64,000 bases of DNA from Muricoccus nepalensis (GTDB taxonomy: Bacteria; Pseudomonadota; Alphaproteobacteria; Acetobacterales; Acetobacteraceae), in assembly GCF_006438825.1 (NCBI RefSeq), contig NZ_RCZP01000017.1:1-64000 (forward strand). The letters are read 5' to 3'. Position numbers and translations under genes: made by a program. Below, piece after piece: positions 33,476-41,988 of this stretch. The notes under the pieces were generated by a model, which saw only the letters and a program-made list of their open reading frames with translations, had not been told where the DNA came from and did not search any database. Each line of letters starts with the position of its first letter. Within the stretch, counting starts at the first letter, position 1.

Positions 33476-35152
33476 ATGGCTGAGCCGGCGCCCGGCGCCG
33501 CGCCCCGGCCCTGGCTCGCCGCCTATCCGCCGGGCTGCCGCTGGGACGCACCGATTGCCGTGACCACCCTCGGCGAGCTGCTGGACCGCGCCGTGGCCCG
33601 CTGGGCGGACCGCCCGGCGCTGGAGTACCGCGGCCGCCGGGTGAGCTACCGCGACCTCGGCCTTGCCGTGGACCGGCTCGCGGGGGGGCTGCGGCGCCTC
33701 GGCGTCGCGCCGGGCCTGCCCGTTGGGCTCCTGCTGCCGAACACGCCCTGGCACCCCGTCTGCTTCCTGGCGCTCGCCAAGCTGGGCGCGCGGGTGGTGC
33801 ATCTCAGCCCGCTCGACGCCCGCCGCGTGCTGCACCACAAGCTGTCGGACAGCGGCGCCCGCCTGGTCGTCACCACCGACCTGCCGGGGCTGCTGCCGAC
33901 CGCGCTCGACCTCGTCGAGGCCGGGGTCGCGGACCGCGTTCTGCTCGGCGAGGACGCGGCCTGGGGCGGGGAGGCGGGGGAGGCGGACCCGCGCGCAACG
34001 TCCCTCTCGTCCCTGGAAGCGGAGCCGCCGGCGGAATGGCCCTCTGTCTCGCCGTCGGACGTCGCCCTGCTGCAGTACACCGGCGGCACCACGGGCCTGC
34101 CCAAGGCCGCCATGCTCACCCACGCCAACCTGACGGCGACCGTGGACATCTACCGCCACTGGCAGGACGGCAGCGTGCTGGCGGAGGGCGAGCAGCGCGT
34201 GATGGGCGTGCTGCCGCTGTTCCACATCTACGCGCTGTCGAGCGTGCTGCTCCGCCACCTCGCCTGCGGCAACGAGATCCTGCTCCGCCCGCGCTTCGAC
34301 GCCGGGACGGCGCTGCACGACATCGAGGCGCGGCGCGTGACGATCATGCCGGGCGTGCCGACCATGTGGATCGCCCTGCTCAAGCACCCGGACGCGCCGC
34401 GCACGGACGTCTCCTCGCTCCGGGCCTGCATCTCGGGCGGCGCCCCGCTGCCCTTTGAGGTCGGCGCGAAGGTCGAGGCGCTGCTCGGCCAGCGCCTGCA
34501 CATCGGCTGGGGCATGACCGAGACCTCGCCAGCCGGCACGCGCGTGCCCATGGCCGCCCGGCTGCGGCCGGGCATCATCGGCGTGCCGCTGCCGGGCGTG
34601 GACCTGCGCGTCGTGGCGCTGGACGATCCCTCCCGCGCGCTGGCGCCCGGGGAGGCCGGGGAGATCGCGATCCGTGGCCCCAACGTTTTCGCCGGCTACC
34701 TCAACCAGCCCGCCGAGACCGCGGCGGCCTTCCGCGACGGCTGGTTCCTCACCGGCGACATCGGCCGGATGGAGGCGGACGGCACCTTCTTCCTCATGGA
34801 CCGCCGGAAGAACATGATCATCTCCGGCGGGTTCAACGTGTACCCGGCGGCGATTGAGGGCGCGATCTACGAGCACCCCGACGTGAACGAGGTGGTGGTG
34901 ATCGGCATCCCCGACGCCTATCGCGGCCAGTCCGCCAAGGCCTTCGTGACGCTGCGCGACGGCGCGCCGCCGCTCACGCTCGACGTGCTGAAGAGTTTTC
35001 TCCGCGACCGCCTCGGCCGCCACGAGATGCCGGCTGCCCTCGAGCTGCGCAACGAACTTCCCCGCTCCCCCGCCGGCAAGCTGCTGGCCAGCGCCCTGGT
35101 CGCCGAGGAAATGGCCCGGAGCGTCCCCACCCAGGAAAGTCCCCCCGCATGA
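33476..35152 (+). CDS. pimA: Acyl-CoA ligase (PimA-like, AMP-forming)
   Basis: A 558-residue ANL-family ligase. It has the P-loop YTGGTTGLPKAAMLTH, GWGMTETSPAG, GDIGRMEADG and DRRKNMIISGGFNVYP hinge, and the C-terminal catalytic Lys in SPAGKLL. It activates a carboxylic acid to its CoA thioester with ATP. The order ligase-thiolase-two acyl-CoA dehydrogenases matches pimABCD of Rhodopseudomonas palustris, which degrades pimelate and other dicarboxylates, so a medium-chain dicarboxylate is the likely substrate (inference). The start ATG at 33476 lacks a strong ribosome-binding site. Its stop overlaps the thiolase ATG. Confidence 0.85.
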   Translation: MAEPAPGAAPRPWLAAYPPGCRWDAPIAVTTLGELLDRAVARWADRPALEYRGRRVSYRDLGLAVDRLAGGLRRLGVAPGLPVGLLLPNTPWHPVCFLALAKLGARVVHLSPLDARRVLHHKLSDSGARLVVTTDLPGLLPTALDLVEAGVADRVLLGEDAAWGGEAGEADPRATSLSSLEAEPPAEWPSVSPSDVALLQYTGGTTGLPKAAMLTHANLTATVDIYRHWQDGSVLAEGEQRVMGVLPLFHIYALSSVLLRHLACGNEILLRPRFDAGTALHDIEARRVTIMPGVPTMWIALLKHPDAPRTDVSSLRACISGGAPLPFEVGAKVEALLGQRLHIGWGMTETSPAGTRVPMAARLRPGIIGVPLPGVDLRVVALDDPSRALAPGEAGEIAIRGPNVFAGYLNQPAETAAAFRDGWFLTGDIGRMEADGTFFLMDRRKNMIISGGFNVYPAAIEGAIYEHPDVNEVVVIGIPDAYRGQSAKAFVTLRDGAPPLTLDVLKSFLRDRLGRHEMPAALELRNELPRSPAGKLLASALVAEEMARSVPTQESPPA

Positions 35153-36327
35153 CCGACGCCGTCATCGTCTCCACCGCCCGCACCCCGATCGGGCGCGCCC
35201 ATCGGGGCGCGCTGAACGCCACCCACGGCGCCGACATGGCCGCCCACGCGATCGGCGCGGCCCTTTCCCGCGCGAAGCTGGAGCCGGAGGCGGTGGAGGA
35301 GGTCATCATGGGCTGCGGCTACCCGGAGGGCGCGACGGGCGGCAACGTCGCGCGCCACGGGGCGCTGCGGGCCGGCATCCCCGTCACCTCGGCCGGCGTC
35401 ACCGTCAGCCGCTTCTGCGCCTCCGGGCTGGAGGCGATCGGCGCCGCGGCCAAGCGCATCCTCGTCGACAAGGTGCCCGTCGCCATCGCCGGCGGCGTGG
35501 AATCGATCTCGCTCGTGCAGCCGACCGTCAACCGCAACCACTACCGCAACGCCTGGCTGGAGGCGAACAAGCCCTCCATCTACGACGCGATGATCGACAC
35601 GGCGGACCTCGTCGCCGAGCGCTACGGCGTCTCCCGCCAGGCGCAAGACGAGTTCGCGCTGGAGAGCCAGCGCCGCACCGCCAGCGCCCAGCAGGCTCGC
35701 CGCTTCGACGACGAGATCGTGCCGATCACCGCCACCATGAACGTGACGGACAAGGCGACCGGCGAGGTGCGGCAGCAGGAGGTCACCCTCGACAAGGACG
35801 AGGGCAACCGCCCCGACACCTCGATCGAGGGCCTGTCCAAGCTGAAGCCGGTGAAGGAGGGCAAGTACGTCACCGCGGGGAACGCGAGCCAGCTTTCGGA
35901 TGGCGCCAGCGCCAGCGTGCTGATGTCCTCCGACGAGGCGGCGCGGCGCGGGCTCCAGCCGCTCGGCATCTTCCGCGGCCTCGCCGTCGCGGGCTGCGAG
36001 CCCGAGGAGATGGGCATCGGCCCCGTCTTCGCCGTGCCCCGCCTGCTGTCCCGCCACGGGCTGAAGGTCGAGGACATCGGGCTGTGGGAGCTGAACGAGG
36101 CCTTCGCCTCCCAGTCGATCTACTGCCGCGACAAGCTCGGGATCGACCCGGAACTGGTCAACGTGAACGGCGGCGCCATCTCCATCGGGCATCCCTTCGG
36201 CATGAGCGGCGCGCGGCTGGTCGGCCACGCGCTCATCGAGGGCCGCCGCCGCGGCGTGCGCTACGCCGTCGTCACGATGTGCGTCGCCGGCGGCCAGGGC
36301 GCGGCCGGGCTGATCGAGATCGCGTAA
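35149..36327 (+). CDS. pimB: Thiolase / acetyl-CoA acyltransferase (PimB-like)
   Basis: A 392-residue thiolase II-fold enzyme. Nucleophilic Cys in SRFCASGLEAIG, His in GHPFGMSGAR and the second Cys in MCVAGGQGAAG are all present, as is the NEAFASQ loop. It should cleave 3-ketoacyl-CoA with CoA, releasing acetyl-CoA in beta-oxidation. The ATG at 35149 lies in an ATGA overlap with the ligase, so stoichiometric expression is expected. A biosynthetic (acetoacetyl-CoA-forming) role is possible from sequence alone but is less likely in this context. Confidence 0.88.
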   Translation: MTDAVIVSTARTPIGRAHRGALNATHGADMAAHAIGAALSRAKLEPEAVEEVIMGCGYPEGATGGNVARHGALRAGIPVTSAGVTVSRFCASGLEAIGAAAKRILVDKVPVAIAGGVESISLVQPTVNRNHYRNAWLEANKPSIYDAMIDTADLVAERYGVSRQAQDEFALESQRRTASAQQARRFDDEIVPITATMNVTDKATGEVRQQEVTLDKDEGNRPDTSIEGLSKLKPVKEGKYVTAGNASQLSDGASASVLMSSDEAARRGLQPLGIFRGLAVAGCEPEEMGIGPVFAVPRLLSRHGLKVEDIGLWELNEAFASQSIYCRDKLGIDPELVNVNGGAISIGHPFGMSGARLVGHALIEGRRRGVRYAVVTMCVAGGQGAAGLIEIA

Positions 36328-36339
36328 GGAGCAAGCACC

Positions 36340-37542
36340 ATGGACCTGCGCTTCACGCCCGAGGAGATCGCCTTCCGCGACGACCTCCGCCGCACCTTCC
36401 GCGAGAAGGTTCCCGCCGAGATCCGCCGCAAGGTGGCCGAGGGCCGGCATCTCGACCGCGACGACATCGTCACCTCCCACCGCGCCCTCAACGCGGTGGG
36501 GCTGGCGACGCCCAACTGGCCGCTGGCCTGGGGCGGCAAGGACTGGACCCCCGTCCAGCGCTACATCTACACCGAGGAGATGCAGCGCGCCGCCGTGCCG
36601 CTGCCGCTGCAGTTCAACGTCTTCATGGTCGGCCCCGTCATCGCGGCCTTCGGCAACGAGGAGCAGAAGCGCAAGTTCCTGCCGGCCACCGCCAACCTCG
36701 ACATCTGGTGGTGCCAGGGCTTCTCGGAGCCGGGCGCGGGCTCGGACCTCGCCTCGCTGCGCACCTCCGCCGAGAAGCGGGACGGCAAGTACGTCGTCTC
36801 CGGCCAGAAGGCCTGGACGACGCTCGGCCAGCACGCGGACTGGATCTTCTGCCTCGTCCGCACGGACAAGGAGGCCAAGAAGCAGCGCGGCATCTCCTTC
36901 CTGCTGATCGACATGAAGTCGCCGGGCATCACGGTGCGGCCCGTCATCACCATCGACGGCGCGCACGAGGTGAACGAGGTCTTCTTCGACGAGGTGGAGG
37001 TGCCCGCCGAGAACCTTGTCGGCGAGGAGAACAAGGGCTGGGACTACGCGAAGTTCCTGCTGGCCAACGAGCGCACGGGCATCGCGCGCATCGGGCTCTC
37101 CAAGCAGCGCCTGGCGCGTGCCAAGCGCCTCGCGCGGGAGACCGAGGCGGGCGGCGCGACGCTGTGGGACGACACCGACTTCCGCCGCCGCGTGGCCGAG
37201 GTCGAGGTCGGGCTGAAGGCGCTCGAGATCACGCAGATGCGGGTCGTCGCCAACCAGCGCCACCGCGACGCCGACAAGCCCGACCCCGCCTCCTCGATCC
37301 TCAAGATCAAGGGCTCGGAGCTGCAGCAGGCGACGACGGAGCTGCTGCTGGAGGTCGCCGGCCCCTACGCCATGCCCGCGCCCGAGCACGACCGGCCGGA
37401 GGGCTGGAACGAGCCCGCGGTCTCGCCGGACTGGGCCGACGCCGCGGCGCCGCTCTACTTCAACTACCGCAAGGTCTCGATCTACGGCGGCTCGAACGAG
37501 ATCCAGCGAAACATCATCGCCAAGGCCTTCCTGGGTCTCTGA
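36340..37542 (+). CDS. pimC: Acyl-CoA dehydrogenase, PimC-like large subunit
   Basis: A 400-residue acyl-CoA dehydrogenase. It has the FAD/substrate segment WWCQGFSEPGAGSDLASL, the GQKAWTTLGQHADW region, and the C-terminal YGGSNEIQRNI that contributes to FAD binding. Sequence style and position agree with pimeloyl-CoA dehydrogenase large subunits, which work as heteromers with the smaller paralogue encoded next. The start ATG at 36340 follows a good ribosome-binding site (AAGGAGCAAG). Twelve bp separate it from the thiolase stop. Confidence 0.87.
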   Translation: MDLRFTPEEIAFRDDLRRTFREKVPAEIRRKVAEGRHLDRDDIVTSHRALNAVGLATPNWPLAWGGKDWTPVQRYIYTEEMQRAAVPLPLQFNVFMVGPVIAAFGNEEQKRKFLPATANLDIWWCQGFSEPGAGSDLASLRTSAEKRDGKYVVSGQKAWTTLGQHADWIFCLVRTDKEAKKQRGISFLLIDMKSPGITVRPVITIDGAHEVNEVFFDEVEVPAENLVGEENKGWDYAKFLLANERTGIARIGLSKQRLARAKRLARETEAGGATLWDDTDFRRRVAEVEVGLKALEITQMRVVANQRHRDADKPDPASSILKIKGSELQQATTELLLEVAGPYAMPAPEHDRPEGWNEPAVSPDWADAAAPLYFNYRKVSIYGGSNEIQRNIIAKAFLGL

Positions 37543-37569
37543 AGCCTGGGTCTCTAGAGGGAAACGCGC

Positions 37570-38709
37570 GTGGACTTCGACCTGACGGAGGAGCAGCGGC
37601 TCCTCAAGGAAAGCATCGACCGCTTCGCGGCGGACAACGCGCGCGACCCCGCGCAGCACGGCGCCGCCGGCGACGGCGCCGCGCTCTGGGGAGGCTTCGC
37701 GGAGCTCGGCCTGCTGGCGCTGCCCTTCTCCGAGGAGGATGGCGGCATCGGCGGCGGCCCCGTCGAGACGATGATCGTCATGGAGGCGATCGGGCGCGCG
37801 CTCATCACCGCGCCCTATCTCTCCACGGTAGTCCTCGGCGGCGGCTTCCTGCGGCTGGGCGGGACGGAGGCGCAGCGCGCGGAGTTCATCCCGGGGATCG
37901 CCGAGGGCTCGCTGAAGGTCGCCTTCGCGCAGCTCGAGCGGCAGTCCCGCTACGACCTCCACGACGTCTCCACCACCGCGCGCCGGGACGGCGGCGACTA
38001 CGTGCTCGACGGCCGCAAGGGCGTCGTGCTGGGCGGCGACGAGGCGGGGCTCCTCGTCGTCACCGCGCGCACCGCCGGCGGCCGGCGCGACCACGAGGGC
38101 GTCACGCTCTTCCTGGTGGACGCGAACGCGGAGGGCGTCTCCCGCCGCGGCATGCCCGCGCAGGACGGGACCCGCGTCGCCGAGATCGCGCTCGACGGCG
38201 TGCGCGTGCCGGCAGAGCGCGTGCTCGGCGAGGTCGATGGTGGCCTCCCGCTCGCCGGCCGCGTGGTGGACGTCGCGCTCGCGGCCGTCTGCGCGGACAG
38301 CCTCGGCGCCATGGAGGAGCTGCACCGCGTCACCGTCGACTACCTCAAGCAGCGCCAGCAGTTCGGCGTGCCCATCGCCTCCTTCCAGGCGCTCCAGCAC
38401 CGCGCGGCGGACATGCTGGTGGCGGTGGAGCAGGCGCGCTCCATGGCGCTCTACGCCGCGATGATGGCGGAGGAGCCCGACGTCCGGGAGCGCCGGCCCG
38501 CCATCGCCGCGGCCAAGGCCCAGGTGAACCGCTCCTCGCGCCTGGTGGGGCAGGAGGCGGTGCAGCTCCACGGCGGCATCGCCGTGACCTGGGAGTACAA
38601 GGCCGGGCACTACTTCAAGCGCCTGACGATGGCCGAATCCCTCTTCGGCGACACCGACCACCACCTGCGCGAGGTCGCCGAGGCCGGCGGCCTGGTCGAA
38701 GAGATCTGA
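37570..38709 (+). CDS. pimD: Acyl-CoA dehydrogenase, PimD-like small subunit
   Basis: A 379-residue acyl-CoA dehydrogenase paralogue with MDFDLTEEQRLLKESIDRF at the start and QLHGGIAVTWEYKAGHYFKRL near the C-terminus. The usual central FSEPGAGSD-type motif is replaced by AFAQLERQSRYDLHDV, as in the small subunits of two-component dehydrogenases, where catalysis depends on the partner. GTG start at 37570, 27 bp after the large-subunit stop. Together the pair should introduce the alpha-beta double bond in a dicarboxyl-CoA. Confidence 0.85.
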   Translation: MDFDLTEEQRLLKESIDRFAADNARDPAQHGAAGDGAALWGGFAELGLLALPFSEEDGGIGGGPVETMIVMEAIGRALITAPYLSTVVLGGGFLRLGGTEAQRAEFIPGIAEGSLKVAFAQLERQSRYDLHDVSTTARRDGGDYVLDGRKGVVLGGDEAGLLVVTARTAGGRRDHEGVTLFLVDANAEGVSRRGMPAQDGTRVAEIALDGVRVPAERVLGEVDGGLPLAGRVVDVALAAVCADSLGAMEELHRVTVDYLKQRQQFGVPIASFQALQHRAADMLVAVEQARSMALYAAMMAEEPDVRERRPAIAAAKAQVNRSSRLVGQEAVQLHGGIAVTWEYKAGHYFKRLTMAESLFGDTDHHLREVAEAGGLVEEI

Positions 38710-38740
38710 GCAGGCCCCTGCGGCGACGAAGGAACCATCC

Positions 38741-39736
38741 ATGACCATTCACGCCATGGGGCGCCGCGGCGCCCTCGGGCTCGGCGCGGGCCTCGCCGCG
38801 CTGTCTCGCCCGGGCCTGATCGCGCCGGCCCAGGCGCAGGGCCGCTTCCCCGACCGGCCGGTCCGCCTCATCGTGCCCTGGGGGCCGGGCGGCTCGACCG
38901 ACATCCTCATGCGCGCCCTCGCCGACGCGGCCTCGCGACGCCTGGGCCAGCCCGTGGTGGTGGAGAACCGCGCGGGCGCCGGCGGCATCCTCGGCGCGCA
39001 GTTCCTCGCGGGGAACACGCGGCCGGATGGCTACACGCTGTCGCAGATCCCGATCTCGGTGTTCCGCTACCCGCAGATGGTGCCGCGCGCGCCCTTCGAC
39101 CCGATGAAGGACTTCACCTACATCGCCCAGATCACCGGCTACCTCTTCGGGGTGGTGGTGAAGGCGGACGCGCCCTGGGGGAGCTTCCGGGAGCTTCTCG
39201 CCTACGCGAAGGCGAACCCGGGCAAGATCAACTACGGCACGCCGGGCTCGGGCACCTCGCTGCACATCACCATGGAGCAGGTGGCGGCGAAGGAGGGGAT
39301 CGAGTGGGTGCAGGTGCCCTATCGCGGCGCCGCCGAGAACCTGCAGTCCACCCTCTCCGGCAACACCCAGGTCTCCGCGGAGACGAGCGGCTGGTCCGAG
39401 CTCGTCGCGGCCGGGCAGCTCCGCCTTCTCTGCACCTGGGGGCCGGAGCGCGCGAAGCGCTTCCCCGACGCGCCGACGCTAAAGGAGCTCGGCATCGACA
39501 TCGTCTCCACCTCCCCCTACGGCATCGGAGGCCCGGCGGGCATGGACCCCGCGGTGGTGCGCGTGCTGGAGGAGGCCTTCCGCGAGGCCGCGCAGGACCC
39601 CGCGCACGTCGCGGTGCTCGAGCGCTACGACATGGCGCCCGCCTTCCTCGGCAGCGCCGACTACGCCGCGGCGGCGAAGGCGCAGTACGAGGAGGACGGG
39701 GTGATGATCCGGCGCCTCGGCCTCAAGGCCGGCTAG
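38741..39736 (+). CDS. Bug/TctC-type receptor of the pim-like operon
   Basis: A 331-residue periplasmic receptor. The signal peptide contains RRGALGLGAGLAAL and ends at PAQAQG (an ATG at 38756 is an alternative start). The mature part shows FPDRPVRLIVPWGPGGSTD, NRAGAGGILGAQ and VPYRGAAENLQ, all Bug hallmarks. It lies 31 bp after the dehydrogenase pair, so it probably binds the dicarboxylate that the operon degrades; adipate-type Bug receptors are known in Bordetella. No TctA/TctB genes are present. The stop shares a CTAG with the convergent monooxygenase gene. Confidence 0.9.
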   Translation: MTIHAMGRRGALGLGAGLAALSRPGLIAPAQAQGRFPDRPVRLIVPWGPGGSTDILMRALADAASRRLGQPVVVENRAGAGGILGAQFLAGNTRPDGYTLSQIPISVFRYPQMVPRAPFDPMKDFTYIAQITGYLFGVVVKADAPWGSFRELLAYAKANPGKINYGTPGSGTSLHITMEQVAAKEGIEWVQVPYRGAAENLQSTLSGNTQVSAETSGWSELVAAGQLRLLCTWGPERAKRFPDAPTLKELGIDIVSTSPYGIGGPAGMDPAVVRVLEEAFREAAQDPAHVAVLERYDMAPAFLGSADYAAAAKAQYEEDGVMIRRLGLKAG

Positions 39737-41319
39737 GCGCCCCCGCCGAGCGCCCGCTCCAGCACCGGGGCGGCCTCGGCCTCCTCGCCGGCCCAGGCGA
39801 CGAACTGGTCGGGGCGCACGAGCACGTTCGGCGCGCCGTAGCCCCGCTGCGCCTCCTCGCCGATCGGGATCACGTCGAGCGGCACGCCCCGCCGCTCCGC
39901 CGCCGCGCGGAAGGCGGAGGCCGCCGCGCCGTCGGGCGCGGTGGAGAGGAGCGCGAAGCCGAGGCCGAGCGCCTCGTAGACGTCGCGCCCGTTTGCGGCG
40001 GGCTGGGGCGCGAGGTGATGGCCCGGCCGGGCCTCCAGCCGGTGCGATCCCACCGCGCCCGGGCACCCCGCGGGGCCGCAGACGATGGGCGACCCCTCGT
40101 AGTTCGGCTCGAAGGAGGCGACCTCGGAGGCCGCGCCGGAGCTGCGCGCGGCCCAGCCCGCCTCGAAGGCCGCGCGGTCGCGCGCGGGGTCGTGGGCGGC
40201 GAGGAAGTCGCGGTCGACGTGGATGGAGCGCTCGATGAAGTCCCCGGCGGTCGAGGCGAAGACCGGCCGCCGCTCCGCGTCGTAGGAATCGAGCAGCCCC
40301 TCGGGCGCCCATCCCCCGAGGGTCGCGGCGAGCTTCCAACCGAGGTTCACCGCGTCCTCCAGCCCCGTGTTGATGCCGTAGCCGCCGTAGGGCGGGTGGC
40401 TGTGCGCGGCGTCGCCGGCCACGAAGAGGCGGCCCTGGCGGTAGGTGTCGGCGATGGCGAAGCGCAGGTCCCAGAAGCCGATATGCTCGAAGGCGACGTC
40501 GAACGAGGCGCCGGCCGCGCGGTGCAGCAGCGCCGTGAAGTCTGTGTTGTCCTTCGTCGTGCCCATCGGCACCGGCGCGTGGAAGAACCAGGTGGTGCCG
40601 AGGTCCACGCGCCCGAAGAACTGCCAGTAGCCCGCGAGGTCCGGGTGCAGCACGTTGTAGAAGGACTTGCCGGGGTAGCGCTTGAGCAGCTCGTGCAGCC
40701 CCTCGGAGCGGAACACGAGCAGGACCATCAGCCGGTCGTGGTCCGAGCGGGTCTGGGGGATGCCGGCGGCCTCGCGCACGGTGGACTTGCTGCCGTCGCA
40801 GCCGACCGCGTAGGCGGCGCGAAGCCGGCGGCGGCCCTCGCCCTTGCGCTCGGCGACGGTGACGGTCACGCCCTCCGCGTCCTGCGCCACGCCCTCGGCC
40901 GTCCAGCCGTAGAGGGTGGTGATCTCCGGCAATTCGGCCGCGCGGGCGCGCAGCACGGCCTCGGTCGCGTATTGCGGCAGGCGCTCGTTGCCCGTGAAGT
41001 AGAAGGGGCGGACCAGCTCGCGCTGCAGCCAGTCGTGCTGGTACTCGCCGAGCAGGGTGCCGTAGGCGGTCAGCCCGCCCATGCCGTACTCGGCGGGGAT
41101 GGTGCGCGCGGCCCGCAGCGCGGCCTCGGCGCCCCAGAAGTGGAAGTGCTCCATCGTCCGCTGCGTCAGGTTCTGGCCCTTCGGGATGGGCTGGGGCGTC
41201 GCGTAGCGCTCGACGAGGATGGAGCGGACGCCGCGGAGCGCGAGCTCGATCGCGAGCCCCGTGCCCACCGGCCCCCCGCCCACGATGACGACCTGCGTGC
41301 TGTCCCGCTCTTCCGGCAT
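39733..41319 (-). CDS. FAD-dependent aromatic monooxygenase (PHBH fold)
   Basis: A 528-residue flavoprotein hydroxylase. FAD motif VVIVGGGPVGTGLAIEL at the N-terminus, the middle DG motif AYAVGCDGSKS, and GDAAHSHPPYGGYGINTGLEDAVNLGWKLA region (GD motif) near residue 310 assign it to the p-hydroxybenzoate-hydroxylase superfamily; the C-terminal thioredoxin-like domain matches larger phenol/resorcinol-type enzymes. It should hydroxylate an aromatic ring with NAD(P)H and O2. It is alone, divergent from a MarR regulator that probably controls it. The substrate cannot be named. Confidence 0.87.
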   Translation of the reverse strand: MPEERDSTQVVIVGGGPVGTGLAIELALRGVRSILVERYATPQPIPKGQNLTQRTMEHFHFWGAEAALRAARTIPAEYGMGGLTAYGTLLGEYQHDWLQRELVRPFYFTGNERLPQYATEAVLRARAAELPEITTLYGWTAEGVAQDAEGVTVTVAERKGEGRRRLRAAYAVGCDGSKSTVREAAGIPQTRSDHDRLMVLLVFRSEGLHELLKRYPGKSFYNVLHPDLAGYWQFFGRVDLGTTWFFHAPVPMGTTKDNTDFTALLHRAAGASFDVAFEHIGFWDLRFAIADTYRQGRLFVAGDAAHSHPPYGGYGINTGLEDAVNLGWKLAATLGGWAPEGLLDSYDAERRPVFASTAGDFIERSIHVDRDFLAAHDPARDRAAFEAGWAARSSGAASEVASFEPNYEGSPIVCGPAGCPGAVGSHRLEARPGHHLAPQPAANGRDVYEALGLGFALLSTAPDGAAASAFRAAAERRGVPLDVIPIGEEAQRGYGAPNVLVRPDQFVAWAGEEAEAAPVLERALGGGA

Positions 41320-41376
41320 GGCGCTCCCCGTGCTTCCATCGTTCTCTCAGGCAGAAATTTCCACAGGCTCCCGGTC

Positions 41377-41405
41377 CTCGTCAAGATGATAAGACGACTG
41401 ACGAG
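41377..41405. promoter_or_regulatory. Inverted repeat, candidate MarR operator
   Basis: CTCGTCA and TGACGAG form a perfect 7-bp inverted repeat with 15 bp between, in the 138-bp gap between the monooxygenase and MarR genes. This stretch is less GC-rich than its surroundings. Position suggests the autoregulatory MarR site. It also covers the ATG at 41386, which argues for the later GTG start of the regulator. Confidence 0.5.
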
Positions 41406-41457
41406 TTGCGCCAAAGCCACTCTTCCGTCGGGCCGCGTTTCCTGCGAACCCCTCCCG

Positions 41458-41988
41458 GTGACCGCTTCTTCCCCGTTCCCGCCCGCCCCCCACCCGGCCG
41501 ACCCGGAGCCCCGGGTTCCCCCGGCCACCCTCGCCTCGCTCTACGCGCGGCCGGGGTTCAAGCTCCGCCGCGCCCACCAGATCGCGCTGTCGGTCTTCGC
41601 GGACGAGTGCCGCGCCTTCGAGATTACCTCCACCCAGTACGGCATCCTCGTCGCGCTGCGGGAGAGGCCGGGGCTGGACCAGGTGGGGGTGGCCCAGGCG
41701 CTCGGCCTCGACCGCTCCACCACCGGCATGGTGGTCGGGCTGCTGGAGGGGCGCGGCTTCCTGCGGCGCGACCAGCACGCGACGGACCGCCGCCGCCGCG
41801 TCCTGACCCTGACCGAGGAGGGCGCCCGGCTGGTGGAGGCCATCGCCCCGGCCGCCGAGCGCGCGCGCCGCCGGCTGCTCGCCCCCCTCTCGCCCGAGGA
41901 GGCGGAGGCGCTCGCCGCCCTGCTGGACCGGCTTCTCGGCCACCACGACGCCCTCGTGCGCGTGCCCCTCATGCGGCCCGGGGACTGA
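41458..41988 (+). CDS. MarR family transcriptional regulator
   Basis: A 176-residue regulator with a Pro-rich first 30 residues, then a MarR winged helix: LRRAHQIALSVFADECRAF, GVAQALGLDRSTTGMVVGLL (recognition helix) and the wing RRDQHATDRRRRVLTLTEEG in part. MarR dimers usually repress and are released by aromatic ligands. Start: GTG at 41458; an ATG at 41386 would add 24 residues but lies inside a likely operator. Divergent from the aromatic monooxygenase. Its 3' end overlaps the convergent LysR gene by 20 bp. Confidence 0.88.
   Translation: MTASSPFPPAPHPADPEPRVPPATLASLYARPGFKLRRAHQIALSVFADECRAFEITSTQYGILVALRERPGLDQVGVAQALGLDRSTTGMVVGLLEGRGFLRRDQHATDRRRRVLTLTEEGARLVEAIAPAAERARRRLLAPLSPEEAEALAALLDRLLGHHDALVRVPLMRPGD

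Noticed and set aside
34918-38748. A 1276-residue open frame on the minus strand across the pim-like operon
   Set aside because: It is antisense to four genes with intact catalytic motifs; its translation is His/Asp/Arg-rich low complexity, an effect of GC-rich third positions.
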